Positions 28,201-39,600 of a DNA stretch of 64,000 nucleotides are shown here, in pieces; positions within the stretch are counted from its first letter, which is position 1, and the number at the start of each line of letters is the position of its first letter. The notes under the pieces are model-generated. The model saw only the letters and a program-made list of their open reading frames with translations. It searched no databases and was not told the DNA's origin. The stretch comes from Dicaeum eximium (taxonomy: Eukaryota > Chordata > Aves > Passeriformes > Dicaeidae). The stretch covers positions 602,118 through 666,117 of the forward strand of contig VWZP01006707.1 of NCBI GenBank assembly GCA_013396995.1, read 5' to 3'. A program made the translations under genes and the position numbers.

Positions 28201-31200
28201 GGCTTTTGAAAGCTTCCCCCCACCCCCAAATTTCTTGCAATTTTAGCAAGCCAGTTGCTAAGTTGCTATAACTTGGCAGGGGTTTTTTCTGAATTTCACT
28301 CTTAACCTCCTATTTTAAACTTCATTTGTGGGCAAAACAGAAAGGATAGACTTTGAAACCATAGCAATATACATCAGAGTAAATTGCACTTTTTTCTCCA
28401 AAAGCACTTGCTTACTACTCTATTTATACTGAAGATGCTCCCTTGGGTTAGTTCTCTTAAAGCAAAATGATGCTAGGAACAAGACACAGAAAGCTTTTAT
28501 CCCTATGGGTTTTGAAGATGCGGCCATATCTCATTATTCTCAAGAAACAGCAAGAGAAAAAAAAAGAAAATAATTGCTTTGTTGCAAACAGAATTTTGCA
28601 GCAAATCGAGGTTTACTCCTTTGAGGTAACAGCCCTACCCTCCCACAAGAGGATGAAGCTGAGATGTCTTAAACTTTTAAAGGAAATGGGATAATAAAGC
28701 TAAGTCTTGACTTTGCCTTCAACTTTCCCTAGAGAAGATGCAGTCCAAATATAATAAATCACTGAAGAGTTGACAGGAATGTCTTCCCTATGATTCCATT
28801 ATCTTGTAATTATTCCATTACTGATAAACTTTCAATACTAAGGTTTGTAGCACTGAGTACAAGTGAATTTACCAAGCTGGCCTTTACAACTGTGTTGTGC
28901 ATGTCAAGTCAACTGATTCACAGTAAGCCCAAGGACAGAGATTAAAAAGAAAATGAGTCTTACATGGTGGCTCTCAGGGCCATAGCCTCATTGGGTGTGT
29001 TTGACTGGTGATTTACAGCAGGTGAAGTTTGTCTTCTTCTCACATCCCAGCATTTTAAGCCTGTTCTGGAGGCTGGGATTTGAAATGTGCCACCAACCAG
29101 GATCTGGTTCATTTGCTAGTTAACACTGTGGCCCAATTTGTGTGTCTGAACAGAACCAAGTAAAACTTGTGTTCATTTATTGCCTCTCCAGCTGCCTGTG
29201 GGGGCTTCATCACCAAGCTCAATGGGACCATTACTAGCCCTGGATGGCCCAAGGAATATCCTACTAACAAAAACTGCGTGTGGCAGGTGGTAGCTCCAGC
29301 CCAGTACCGGATCTCTCTGCAGTTCGAAGTGTTTGAGCTGGAAGGCAATGATGTACGTAACCAGTCCCTGCATCTCAGAGGTGGGACTACTGGCTAAATC
29401 AGAGCTGGATAAATCCTTGGGGTACAGGGAAGAGGAGGCTTTGTCTTACTGGTGGAGCTTTTGGTTGTTTTCCCACCCTTGATGTAATTATACCAATAAC
29501 ACTGACTGTTCTCCTTGAAGTCTGGATTTGCTTTCTCTATAGAGTGGAAGGATTAAAGCTGTTCTAAGTGGGTGCAATGGTTTAACCCAATCTGGCACCA
29601 CACAACTGCTCACTCACTTTCCCCCAGTGGAATGGAGGAGAGAATCAGAAAGGTGAAAGTGAGAGAAACTCATGGATTGAGATAAAGATAGTTTAATAGA
29701 TAAAGCAAAAGCCAAGCATGCAGGCAAAGAAAAACAAGGAATTAATTCACTGTTTCCCATGGGCAGGCAGGTGTTCAGCCATCCCCAGGAGAGCAGGGCT
29801 CCATCACACATAGTAGTTACTTGGGAAGACAATGTCACTCCAAATGTCTCCCCTTCCTCCTTCTTCCCTCTACTCACCCCCACTTTGTATGCTGTGTATG
29901 ATGTCCTGTGGTATGGAATATCCATTTGGTCAGTGAGGATCAGCTGTCCCCTCCCAGCCCCCTGAGCACCCCCAGCCTCCTCACTGGTGGAGCAGTACAA
30001 GAAGCAAAAAAAGGTCCTGACTCTGCAACTCCTGGTCAGCAGTAGCAAAATGTCCTGATATTATCAACCCTTTTCTCAGCACAAATCCAAAACACAGCCC
30101 AGTACCACTCACTGTGAAGAAAATTAAATCTACCCCAGCCAAAACCAGCACAATGGGCTTCTTTTCTCTACTAGTTTTGCATAATTGTAGGTATTTTCCA
30201 TCCCTAATAGGTGTCCCGCCTCCCACCTCCCCAGTGGTGCTTTTGCAGGAAAATAGTTGGAAATGAACAATGAAGTAGAGTTCTTCAATGATAAAGGAAA
30301 TAACACTTAAAGAGTTTGTTCTCTGCTATGCACCATGGAGTTTGAACAAAGCATTCAGGTCTGAGTTTCCCTACTGTAAATGGGAGCAGTGGCACCTCCA
30401 TAATTCAGGAGGCTGCTGAAGTTCATTCAACACTGTCAGATTCTTGGATAAGGTGGAAATAATTACTTTTGCTAAATTCAATGGAACCTTTGCTATTCTG
30501 AAAAACACACCTATCCTTGAAGATCAAGGCAGCAAGCGAGGGGGTGAGAAAACTGTCAGAGGAGATTTTGGGCAAGCTAGGAGTGCATTTGAGTACAAGG
30601 CTGTTTCTGTTCCTTCTCAGTGAAGCCTCTGTCCCCTTCCTCTGAAATGCTTTGTTCCAAGGCCACAGAGCTGAGAAATCTCTTCCTCTCTTGGCAGGTG
30701 TGTAAATACGATTATGTTGAGGTTCGTAGTGAGCTGGCTTCTGATTCCAAGCTACATGGCAAATTTTGTGGCTCAGAGAAGCCTGAAGTAATCACATCAT
30801 ATGGCAACAACATGAGACTGGAGTTCAAATCAGACAACACGGTCTCCAAGAAAGGCTTTAAAGTTCACTACTTCTCTGGTATGTGACTGTATTCTTCCAC
30901 TTGTTTAACTGACTCCTCTGACTGAACCTCTTGGTTTTGGTGAACTTTCTTCAGCATCCTGTCAGAGCCCGACATAGTTCATTAAATCTAAAAGCATGGT
31001 TGTTCTGTTCTGTGTCACCTTCATCTTGGGCTCTCAATGCAGTGTATGGTCCAGTTTCATAGTGTGGTGTCAGCAAGATGCAGGAGTTCCATCAATGCCT
31101 CCAGTCCTTCTACAGCAGGCAGCAATGTGGAACCTAACCCTAGAAGTTACTTCTGTCCCTCGAAGATTAGAGGAAAGCTTTTTCCTCTGAAACTAGAAGA

Positions 31201-34200
31201 TTTAGAAAATTTCCAGTAGTGTTCTATATATCAATCATTCCCATCAAAGCAGCATGTACTAGTGGAAGTTTTTCATCCTCTGTTCTCAGTCCTTTGTCAG
31301 TGATGTACCTTGTGGGCAGGCAGTTCTGGAGGTTAACTGTATGTCATTTGGAAGCAGAAATGCAATTTTGTTCTGTCTCTTCAGCAGAGTCCTAGGAGTA
31401 TTAATGCTTTTGAGGAGAATGGTCAGGCAAAACAGCCTTGAATTAGGACAGGTGGAGAGTAGAATGAGGGCTAAGGGTTTGACTTATTAAATCAAACAGG
31501 AGGAAGGATGATTCATCTAGAAATACGTTTGGGAGTGAGGAGACAGATGAAGTTAATGAGATCTAGGGAGGGCATTATCCCAAGAAAAAGTGGAGATAAA
31601 CTTGTGATAAATTAAAGTGGACTGGAAACCATGAGCAGATCCTATGCTCAGAAAGTGAGATTGGGGAATGCATAGTCCTGAACACACAGGAGTCAAGATC
31701 CACTGGGGCATAATTCAGCTTCAGGGAGCAGCTCATACCTTAGATCTTCTTCATCACCTGGCTGTTTGTGCTCAGACAGAGCTATTTAGAAATGGAGGCT
31801 CATCAGAGCACATAAGAACTTGAAAATATAAAGTAGATTTTTACCTCTGCTAGTGAATTTGTGTGATGCTTTTCCTGGACTCTATTCTTAAAGAATGTGA
31901 CTGGAGGTTTGCATTGCTATCTGCCAGCCTGGCTATGGGGATCTCAGCTGGTGACTGTGGTTGCCTGTGTCACTGTGAACTCAATGTTTGTTGGTTTGAT
32001 CCTGCACAGACAAGGACGAATGCTCCAAAGACAACGGTGGCTGCCAGCACGAATGCATCAACACCTTTGGGAGCTATATGTGCCAGTGCAGGAATGGCTT
32101 CATGCTGCATGAAAACAGCCATGACTGCAAAGAAGGTAAAGTCCCCACCCCTGCCCTCAGGAATGCCAGGGTGCTTGGAACACTGTTTGGTTCAGGGTGC
32201 TTCCTGCCCTGAGCTGAAAGGAAGTTTGTACAGCATACCTGGCAAGGGCACTGAAAAAGCACCAGCTAGATGAAAAACTGGCTAGAAATAGGACCATTCT
32301 CATTCCCCAGTCTTGCTCTCTGTATGCCCACAGGGGATGGACAGGGTGGGGATGAGAAATTGGACTTGAAAAAGTAGCAGTTGTCATCATCATTAGACTA
32401 GTCACTGCTGCTTCATTTAATTATTGTGTTTGAGTCAGAAGAGAAAGGATGGGCTGATATAATCACTTGCTGGTGCCAAAACGACCTTTCTTCCTGCACC
32501 CCTATCCCTGCTATGTGCTCCCATGGCTTTCCTGTATATGGTCTCTGGTCCTTGCCTGATCTCTCCATGAGCTGATAAAGCTCTCCAAATTGGCAAAACA
32601 ATGCAAGGCTGAGATAGCACCAGAGTCAACACTGTGGAGGGGTTGACATCATGGCCCTAAGAACAGGGCAGATGAGGTGAAGGAGCAGGAGGATAGATGA
32701 GGGTGTGAGGACATAGGTTATGTTAATGAGGCCCAGGGGAGTGAGATGGTCCATTTCACCATCTGCCAGGTTAGCTCAAAATAAGTATAGGACAAACCCA
32801 CCAGAACTATGGAGTAATACTAAAAGGTCTCATTTGGTGACTGCAGCCTTCCATATCTCTGCCCTATGGAGGGTCTCAGTGGGCAGAGAGGACCATGTAG
32901 GACACTGCAGGGTTGTGAGACTTGCCTCAATGCGATTTCTCTCTCCCAAGCTGGCTGTGAGCACAAGCTGAGTGGTGCAGAGGGAATGATGAGCAGTCCC
33001 AACTGGCCTGACAAGTATCCCAGCCGGAAAGAGTGCACCTGGGACATCTCTGCAACACCTGGCCACCGAGTGAAAGTGGTGAGTAACCAGAGAGCGGGCA
33101 TGTGAGGCACGAAGCAGGCTGGGCTATGAGGAGCTGAAGTGACTTCCCACCACCCCTGTGTGAGGGAGGCTGATGCCCTCAGGTCCTGTTTGGGACTCCT
33201 GGAGGACAATTGTCTGGGAGGCTGCCCTGGCTTCCAAAAGGGCAGAAGGTCCCAGAGGGACACAAGGCAGAGGAGAGGCAGCTTGGAGGAGACTCCAGCA
33301 GGTGACAACTGTAGAGCATTGCCCTCTGTAAACAGATGGCATAAATGCCCTGCCATCCCTACCCTCCTTGTGAGCCGCTCTGTTGGGGCTGTATCTACAT
33401 AAGGTGGTGGCTGAGCCAGCCCCCAGCCCCTCTGAGGGAGAGGTGTCAGACCCATTTTACAACATGGCCTGATGCAAATGGCAGGACATGCCCAAAGCTG
33501 TGCAGGTGGCCCATGTATTGGGGGAAATAATCCCTGTGCTCAGTGGAAGTAATATTACAGAACAGCCCATCTGGTGTGCTGGGCAGAATTTCCAGCCAGA
33601 AAAATAAGTGTTATAAGGCTTGCAATTGATAACTGTTGTAATGCACCCATGTGAGGTAGCAAGGTTGAGGCAACACAGCACATTGATATGGAATTCTGAT
33701 CTTTGCCACCCTGAAATCACTCTTGTCTGAAAGCACATTATTCTGATTTAGTTTGTGGGGAGAGTGGGACAGATGTACCATTTTATCTGTTTCTCACTTG
33801 GCATTTTGCCCTATGCTAAATTGCATACTCAGATTTACAGCTGTCTTAATTCTCCATATTCTTGCTCTAGACCTTCAATGAGTTTGAGATTGAGCAGCAC
33901 CAAGAATGTGCCTATGACCACTTAGAAATGTATGATGGGCCCAACAGCAAGGCACCTATCCTTGGCCGCTTCTGTGGCAGCAAGAAACCAGACCCTGTAG
34001 TGGCTTCTACCAACAAGATGTTCCTCAGGTTTTACTCTGATGCTTCTGTGCAAAGGAGAGGTTTCCAGGCAAAGCACAGCACAGGTAAGCTGGTTCCCTA
34101 CCAATAGCCCAGTGCCAAAAGATGTCATCGAGTCTCACTTCATTTTTTACTAGGTAAAAACAGACACACCTTTCTCCTAAATAAGTGTAGCCTAAATTTT

Positions 34201-36641
34201 AAGTGGTGTACATTCAGTTCCCACACCATTGCCAGTGCCATACCATAAATACCAGCTTCCACAACAGCTCAGAATTCTCTTGGTATTGGACATTCCTGTT
34301 CAGGCTCTTTTGTGCAAATTGGAAGTATTTGGTTGAGCAACAATCCCTTTTGTTCCACATCAACCACTGGAAAAGGAGGTGATGCAATTTAGCCCTTGTA
34401 TTGGCCCACCCTCAGAACAGGCCCACGTTAGATTGATTATGGTAGGAGCAGAGCTCTGCTGTGGACAGACACAGCTTGATCCTCCTATCTGGCAGCACAG
34501 AGGTGGGCATGTTGTGCCAACATTAATTTCTTTTAAATCCCTGCCACTGTAAATAGATTAAACATGCTCTAAGTGGCCATGCACATGACACTGATGAAGA
34601 AGAGTCTTCCTCATTGGCTGCAGGAAAATTCTACTAAAGTGCACACATTCTGCACAAACACAGGGCTACTTTTGTGCATTGTGTGGGCAGAAAATGATAG
34701 TTTTGGTCCCTAGTTTTCTGATGTACTTCCGCTTCCTGCTGCCAAAATACTTGGGATCAGAATTTCATCTACAAGTGCAAAGAACAAAGCAATTGTTTTC
34801 TAATACAATACAGTTTCCCAGAATATGTGTCAAGAACCCTATCCTGCCAGTCTAAACTGTATCACCTCTTTCCATGTGTGTTCTGTACCAAAAAAACCGA
34901 GTTCCTCTAAGCTCTGTGGGTATTTGGATTCATGGCTGACTGTAGAATTCAGTGGTTTATTGTAGTTTGGTGCAGTGTTTAATTACCTTCCCTATTGCAC
35001 TTCAAGCTGGAGGTCTTCTCTGCTCATGACTGACCCAAAAGTGGGATGAGTCTTTGTTGTAAGGACTCTGAGAGACTGTTTTGTGTCCTTTTCTCCCTTC
35101 AGAGTGTGGTGGGCTCTTAAAGGCTGAAGTACAAGCTAAGGATCTGTATTCCCATGCTCAGTTTGGGGACAACAACTACCCAGGTCAAGCCAACTGTGAA
35201 TGGGTGATTGTAGCTGAAGATGGTTATGGGGTGGAGCTAATATTCCAGATATTTGAGATAGAGGAGGAGGCTGACTGTGGGTATGACTACATGGAGATCT
35301 ACGATGGCTACGACAGCACTGCCCCCCGTCTGGGACGCTTCTGTGGCTCAGGGGTAAGCCATGGCAGTGGTGATTTCACAGGGATGGCTCAGGGTGGCAA
35401 GGAAGTATCCTCATATCATTTTTGGAGAGGGGCAGCTGTCACAAACTGGTACTGAGAATGCTTTGTGGCTGGGTGTTTCTTCTTTCCCTTCCTCAGGAGG
35501 TCACAGCCAATTTATCTGTTGCACAGTGTTGGCTGGGAAATTCTTGCTGACTGAGTGTCCTTTTTAGCCCAGGGCCATGTACAGCAGCATGAGACTGCCA
35601 CACTGCTGTGCCCCAACCCTGCCATGGAAGTGTTGTGTAAATGTGGGAAGTGGCTTCCAAAGGCCAGTTTCATCCTCTGTTGCTTCCTGGCTCAAGCCAA
35701 TTTATGTTGTGGCCATGCTATGGCAAGGGTGAGTGGTGGAGGGACTTAGAGCTGTGTGATGCCTGCTGCCTTTAGGATGGCATGCTGTCTCCTAAACTGT
35801 CACCTGTGTCCCCATTATCAGGAGCAATTCTAGCATGAGTAATGGTGCGTGGTTTTTGAAATCAGAGGGTCTGTGTTTGATTTCTTTAGGCCTTCAGCAA
35901 TGATGTTTCTTATTGAACTTAAAGAGAGACAATCAGGGACCAGGTGGGTGGAAGAAGTTCTCACAATTGGGGAAAATAAACAAAGGCATAGCAGCTTGGT
36001 GTGAAGAAGCTCAGAGCAGCTGGGTAGTAATGTACCTACCTGCACACTGATGAATGAAGAATGGCTGGGAAAGGGAAGCACAAGGAGATTGCAGCAGGTC
36101 ATAACAGTGTGGGACATAACCAGAATTGTCATGTTAAATAAGTACCTGAGTTATTTGAACCCTGGGACTCCCTCAGCTGCCGAACAGGTTCCAATTTATA
36201 TTGTCTCATCTCTTGAAAAGACAATGACAAATTAGAGTAAACCTGAAGACTGGAACATGAATATTCAGAGAGGCCTGTGAAAAAAGTAGCTGGAAGAACT
36301 GGGATTGTAGAGTGGACTGACATCAGTCTTCAGGAGCAAAAGAATATGCTTAGGAAGGCAGATCAGGGCAGGAGGTACTGAGCATTCAAGTCTTCATGTT
36401 TACTGGCCAATCTGTCTTCATTGTGGGCTTAAACTCTAGTATCATGGTGCAGTTACTTAGTCTCCATGCTTGACCACTGTGTACTCTCTCCTTTCCTTTT
36501 CTGCAGCCTCTGGAAGAAATCTACTCTGCAGGGGATTCCATTATGATTCGATTCCATACAGATGACACCATCAACAAGAAAGGATTTCATGCCCGATACA
36601 TAAGTACCAAATTTCAGGATGCACTACACATGAGAAAATAG
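1188..36641 (+). CDS. TLL2: TLL2, tolloid-like protein 2, 5'-partial (19 coding exons in window)
   Basis: Secreted zinc metalloprotease of the BMP1/tolloid family. Family members cleave procollagen C-propeptides and chordin-type BMP antagonists outside the cell. Joined exons give 922 complete codons with no frame break: late prodomain, RVRR furin site, astacin protease with HELGHVVGFWHE zinc motif and SIMHY Met-turn, CUB1, CUB2, EGF1, CUB3, EGF2, CUB4, CUB5. TLL2 rather than BMP1 or TLL1 is chosen because the C-terminus ends in KFQDALHMRK and the protease carries AHELGH and FLDTILPR, which match TLL2 as I remember it. The human protein is about 1015 residues over 21 exons, so these would be exons 3-21. 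Exons 1-2 (signal peptide, early prodomain) are not found in bases 1-1187 and should lie to the left. All introns are GT-AG. The longest are 5831-10836 and 10962-14761. Confidence 0.96.
1440..1650 (+). mobile_element. Truncated endogenous-retrovirus LTR fragment
   Basis: From GGTGGGTTGACCCCAGCCAG to about 1650, the sequence matches the 5' half of a bird ERV LTR as I remember it. It aligns with the longer LTR near 29.6 kb, sharing TTGAGATAAAGA-AGTTTAATA with one mismatch. The 3' half is missing. It lies in the TLL2 intron after the exon at 1188. There is no coding capacity. Confidence 0.7.
3750..3920 (+). CDS. TLL2: TLL2 exon (furin site and start of astacin domain)
   Basis: Encodes the end of the prodomain, the maturation site SPRVRR|ATTS and the first astacin residues ERIWPGGVIPYVIGGNFTG. 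The RVRR motif is the expected furin-type activation site. An NTT and an NFT sequon are visible. Confidence 0.95.
4721..4838 (+). CDS. TLL2: TLL2 exon (astacin domain)
   Basis: Encodes QRAIFKQAMRHWEKHTCVTF and then ERTDEESFIVFTYRTC, the first half of the astacin catalytic domain. The exon ends in the middle of the Cys-Gly-Cys-Cys segment typical of tolloids. Confidence 0.96.
5249..5427 (+). CDS. TLL2: TLL2 exon (astacin zinc-binding motif)
   Basis: Encodes [20 protein letters not shown] and the full zinc signature HELGHVVGFWHEH, with the three His ligands and catalytic Glu intact, followed by TRPDRDQHVTIIRENIQQ. Catalytic competence is predicted. Confidence 0.97.
5725..5830 (+). CDS. TLL2: TLL2 exon (astacin Met-turn)
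   Basis: Encodes QEYNFLKMEAGEVNSLGETY and then DFDSIMHYARNTFS. It contains the conserved Met-turn SIMHY with its Tyr zinc ligand. Confidence 0.97.
5831..10836 (+). other. TLL2 intron, about 5.0 kb
   Basis: This is the longest intron in the visible part of the gene. Apart from a three-copy 23-bp tandem repeat near 7.5 kb, I see no gene, RNA or clear mobile element in it. Its open frames are short and carry no known motif. Confidence 0.75.
7504..7572. repeat. Three-copy 23-bp tandem repeat in a TLL2 intron
   Basis: The unit begins GCACTGGGTGTGTTAATACA. Copies start at 7504, 7527 and 7550 and are nearly identical, the third differing by one base. Confidence 0.93.
10837..10961 (+). CDS. TLL2: TLL2 exon (C-terminal part of astacin domain)
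   Basis: Encodes GVFLDTILPRRDDNGVRPTI and GQRVRLSQGDIAQARKLYKC, the end of the protease domain. The exon is markedly GC- and CpG-rich compared with the AT-rich introns on both sides. Confidence 0.97.
12290..12307. repeat. Poly(A) tract in a TLL2 intron
   Basis: A run of about 17 A bases. It may be the tail of an old retroposed sequence, but no recognisable body precedes it. Confidence 0.75.
14762..14877 (+). CDS. TLL2: TLL2 exon (CUB1, first part)
   Basis: Encodes ACGETLQDSTGNFSAPGFPN and a following Cys-Val-Trp-Arg core strand, the first half of CUB1. The second exon of CUB1 follows at 16784. Confidence 0.97.
16784..16886 (+). CDS. TLL2: TLL2 exon (CUB1, middle)
   Basis: Encodes IMLNFTSMDLFKSRLCWYDY and VEVRDGYWRKAPLL. 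The YDYVEVRDG motif is the calcium-binding CUB signature. An NFT sequon is present. Confidence 0.97.
17101..17235. repeat. 12-bp minisatellite (TTTATTCCTTCC)n
   Basis: About 11 nearly perfect copies of a 12-bp pyrimidine-rich unit in a TLL2 intron. Because 12 is a multiple of three, it makes artificial open frames of repeated FLPL or SFLY residues, which are not genes. Confidence 0.97.
19793..19909 (+). CDS. TLL2: TLL2 exon (CUB1, end)
   Basis: Encodes GRFCGDKIPEPVISTDSRLW and IEFRSSSNILGKGFFVVYE, closing CUB1. The last seven exon bases (TATGAAG) recur exactly at the 3' end of the following intron. Confidence 0.97.
23372..23517 (+). CDS. TLL2: TLL2 exon (CUB2, first part)
   Basis: Encodes ICGGEIHKDAGQIQSPNYPD and DYRPSKECIWKITVSEGFHI, the first half of CUB2. 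The acceptor is a weak GAAG type, but the frame and homology fix it. Confidence 0.96.
23598..23621. repeat. (TAA)n microsatellite
   Basis: About eight TAA units with one interruption, shortly after the CUB2 exon that ends at 23517. Confidence 0.9.
24439..24634 (+). CDS. TLL2: TLL2 exon (CUB2, end)
   Basis: Encodes SYDYVEIRDGPTEQSPLIGH and FCGYEKPEDIKSSSNKVWMK, and ends NKAGFAANFFK. It closes CUB2 before EGF1. Confidence 0.97.
27323..27448 (+). CDS. TLL2: TLL2 exon (EGF1)
   Basis: One 126-nt symmetrical module encoding a calcium-binding EGF-like domain with six cysteines: MDECSLPDNGGCEQHC, then LGSYKCTCEPGYEL, then KKSCE. The DEC start and the GSYKC turn are the calcium-binding hallmarks. 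Confidence 0.97.
29192..29352 (+). CDS. TLL2: TLL2 exon (CUB3, first part)
   Basis: Encodes ACGGFITKLNGTITSPGWPK and YRISLQFEVFELEGND. An NGT sequon is present. The exon lies about 220 bp upstream of an LTR insertion in the next intron. Confidence 0.97.
29573..30152 (+). mobile_element. Near-complete solo LTR of an avian endogenous retrovirus
   Basis: About 580 bp starting TGCAATGG and ending CCAGCACA (TG...CA ends). It has internal stretches typical of a bird LTR family I associate with songbirds (TGTATGCTGTGTATGATGTC; CACAAATCCAAAACACAGCC). There is no internal gag, pol or env sequence, so it is a solo LTR in the TLL2 intron between the two CUB3 exons. The flanks GTGGG and ATGGG may be a decayed target duplication. 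Family assignment needs a repeat library. Confidence 0.75.
30698..30878 (+). CDS. TLL2: TLL2 exon (CUB3, end)
   Basis: Encodes VCKYDYVEVRSELASDSKLH, GKFCGSEKPEVITSYGNNMR and a tail VSKKGFKVHYFS. It follows the LTR-bearing intron directly. Confidence 0.97.
32010..32135 (+). CDS. TLL2: TLL2 exon (EGF2)
   Basis: Second calcium-binding EGF module, again exactly 126 nt and the same phase as EGF1: KDECSKDNGGCQHEC, then INTFGSYMCQCRNGF, then HDCKE. All six cysteines are present. Confidence 0.97.
32951..33078 (+). CDS. TLL2: TLL2 exon (CUB4, first part)
   Basis: Encodes GCEHKLSGAEGMMSSPNWPD and KYPSRKECTWDISATPGHRV. The acceptor is CCCAAG. A 211-codon antisense open frame covers this exon but has no family signature. 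Confidence 0.96.
33871..34084 (+). CDS. TLL2: TLL2 exon (CUB4, end)
   Basis: Encodes TFNEFEIEQHQECAYDHLEM, YDGPNSKAPILGRFCGSKKP and MFLRFYSDASVQRKGFQAKH. It closes CUB4. Confidence 0.97.
35103..35353 (+). CDS. TLL2: TLL2 exon (CUB5, first and middle parts)
   Basis: The largest exon in the window. It encodes CGGLLKAEVQAKDLYSHAQF, then GDNNYPGQANCEWVIVAEDG, then YDYMEIYDGYDSTAPRLGRF and a final CGSG. Confidence 0.97.
36507..36641 (+). CDS. TLL2: TLL2 last coding exon (CUB5 end, stop)
   Basis: Encodes PLEEIYSAGDSIMIRFHTDD, INKKGFHARYISTKFQ and DALHMRK, then TAG at 36639-36641. This C-terminus is the best discriminator for TLL2 over TLL1 and BMP1. Confidence 0.97.
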   Translation, partial: PLEEIYSAGDSIMIRFHTDDTINKKGFHARYISTKFQDALHMRK

Positions 36642-39600
36642 TTTGACTGCTCCTCACAGATATTCCCCATCTGAAGATTGAGACATTTAACTGTGATCTT
36701 TGTCTGGTTTTTTAAAAGCTTCTGTGCACTTGGCCAAAAGCAGTGTACAGTGTTTTCTGTAACTAAAACTAAATCCAGTCTCAAAGGTTTGCCTCTGCAA
36801 TTATTAGCATGACCCTTTCTTGTTAACCTACCCAGGACCAAAAAGTTATCTTTTAATCATCCCTGCCAGGGAATAAACGTTGTATTTTGCACAACTTGCC
36901 ATGGGGCTGAATGAAGACTGAACTTGAATTGAAAATAGCCGCCTTCTCTTGCATATCTTGTTTCCAGGTGACATTTCCCAGGCATCCACATGAGCTGTCT
37001 CAACGTATTTCCTGGAGCAAGTGTTTTGGACAGACATCCAGTAGGATTTTTTCAAAGGATTTTGTGAGCCACCAACTCTCCCCTACCTGCCCCAACTACT
37101 CTGTGCAATAAGAGAACAACCAGATGGCTGTGCCTGCATCACTCTTTCTGTCCTCTCTATTACTGTCTTGCTTATTGTTGAGTGGAGAGCAAGGCAGGGG
37201 ACAGGGACAGTGACAGTCTCTTTAGGGCTCCTAGCCACTTGTATTCCAGGGAATGAGAAGGACCCAGTATTTGGTTTGTAGCAATTGTCATGGTATATGT
37301 TGAATGGAAGTACTTCAATGCAGTGCCCAAGGCAAGGGTGGTGGCTGACACGGAAATGCTGTGGTGGGATGCGAAGCATTACTGTGTGATGGTGGCAAAG
37401 CTTGGTAACAGGAGTGCTGCCAGCATGCTCCAGTTACACCACCTGCAAGGCAGCTCAGAGGGCTGTGGCAGCAGTCCAGGCCCTGTCTGAAATAAGTAAC
37501 CTCTCCTTCTCACTCCATCCATGCCTGTTTTCTCAGCCTTCTTTACGCTGCTTCCTTTCCTTACTATCGCTTCCCTGTGAGCTCTTCCTTTTCACAGCTG
37601 AGCTGTTCCCCCCACGGCTCCCTGCCACAGCCTAGGAGTGCTCTGCAACTTCAGCTGGCCAGAACATCTCACTGAAGAAACACTGGGGCAGGAGAAGTCA
37701 GGGTGTCCCTGAGGCAGAGGGACACGGGCTGTGCTACAGGTCAGCTTTGGTGATCTCTGGGAACCTGTCAAACGTGCAAGCTGCAGGCATGGGGCTAGGA
37801 ATGGAAGAGTTCTTCTGGTTTCTGGTTCCTCCCCGTTTGTCACTGGTCATGGCCCAGTCTCTTAACTTCATGGCAAGGGTGCAAGTGAGATGGTGACTTT
37901 GACTTAAAGCACTTAGAGCTATAAGGCTCAGACATGTTCTTGTTTGTTTGTGAAAGCTACCCAGTCACAGGCTTGAAGAATTAACAGGTAGCTTGGTGCT
38001 TCTTTCCGAAAAAAAAAAAGGAGAAGTGTGTTTTGGGGGAACCACTGCAACTGAGCAGATGACATGGGAGGGAAAAAAATACTTCATTCTGAATGTTCAT
38101 TAAGGCACTTATGGGCAATTATGAGCTAAAAGCTGAGGTATGTTAGCTTTAATAAAGTATTTATAATCCAAGGATTACCATGTTTACATAACCATTGTGC
38201 TGTCAGGCTTCGGAGTGGCACCTCCTCTCTTGTGTATGACTCTGGAGAAGTGTGGGGCCAGTGCCACTGTCTGACACAAACAACATTCCTGGAGATAAGG
38301 GCATTTTCAGATGGATAATAAATAGACTCAGCCCTCTCCAGAAATCCTTGAATAGAATATGGTCCAAGTATTGTGAATACTAGGAGAAGCAAATGCATGA
38401 AAATATTTTCTTGCTTAGAACAAGAAAAGTAAAGTAATTTATACATACACACAGAGGATTATATGTATATAAAATGTGCATGTAGAAGACCAGTAGTCAA
38501 AGCCTTAATAAGTGTAATGTAAACAATACTGTACCATTGACTATAGCTTTGTTGCAGGCTGTATAAAATCATGTTATCCCTATTTTGGTTTTGAGTTTTT
38601 TGGTTTGTTTTATTTTAGCTCTGCTTTGTTTCTTTTTTCAAATTTTGTGGCCTTTTTACAGGCAAGACCTCTGATCTCAAGCTTTGTTACCATGCAGGTC
38701 TGGGGAAGTGAGCTCTGCTATATGGGGCGTGCATTTGTCCTTCTCTTCCTTGCTCCAGTTCAAGAAAAATTGCAATAACTCAGGTCTGGAAATAAAAGTG
38801 TGACATCAGTCCCTGTGAAACAAAAGCAAAGTTTCAGGTGACAAGCAGCAGTTCAAGTTTCCTGACCTTTTAGTGGCAGCAATGGCTTTAGAGAAAAGTG
38901 ACTGTAGCAGGTTCCCATGTACTTTAACATCTTTGTTTCCATGTTCTGGTAATTTCCCATCCACCTCAGACTGGTTTGATGCAGATGCTTACAATATGGT
39001 TTGACAGATCTACTACACTTGTTAGTGTTCATCCAGGTGTCTTTTGTGACAGTGTGTTCACAAATATTGTACTGTGCATTCCCACCTATGATCTATGTAG
39101 AATATTTCTGCTGTACTGACTGGACTTAACAGTCAATAATTCTAAATGAGTGAAATTTTCTTAAGAAAAAAAATGTCAAAGCCTCTGATGTGTGAATACG
39201 TATTCTGGTCTTTGTGTGGTTTTACATTTCACTAACTAAAATAATTTTTAGAGGGGGAGAAGAAGAAGAGGGTGTGGGGACAATCACAAATGTACCTGTG
39301 CCCAGAACAAATCTCTGCATTCATTAAAGACTATGGATTCAGTTGTACATTCTGTTGTATGCATGCATTTTCCATTTCCTCAAGGGGAGGAAATTTCTTA
39401 TTACATTCCTTGTTCTGCCAGCTGTTGTTTGTGTCTGCTGCTAATACCAGGAAGGAACATTCCTGTGGGCCTTCAGGTTTGTATTGGCTATTGCAATCAA
39501 GGGAGCATTTACAAAGTAGGGCACAGAAACAAGTTGGCCAGCCAAAGGGCTGCATGGTTCCCTGGGTTGCTCACACTTTAGGGGACCTGAGATGCAGGTC

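Noticed and set aside
32820..33455. 211-codon open frame on the minus strand across the CUB4 exon
   Set aside because: It is antisense to a verified TLL2 exon, has no recognisable domain and includes intron sequence. It is a shadow frame.
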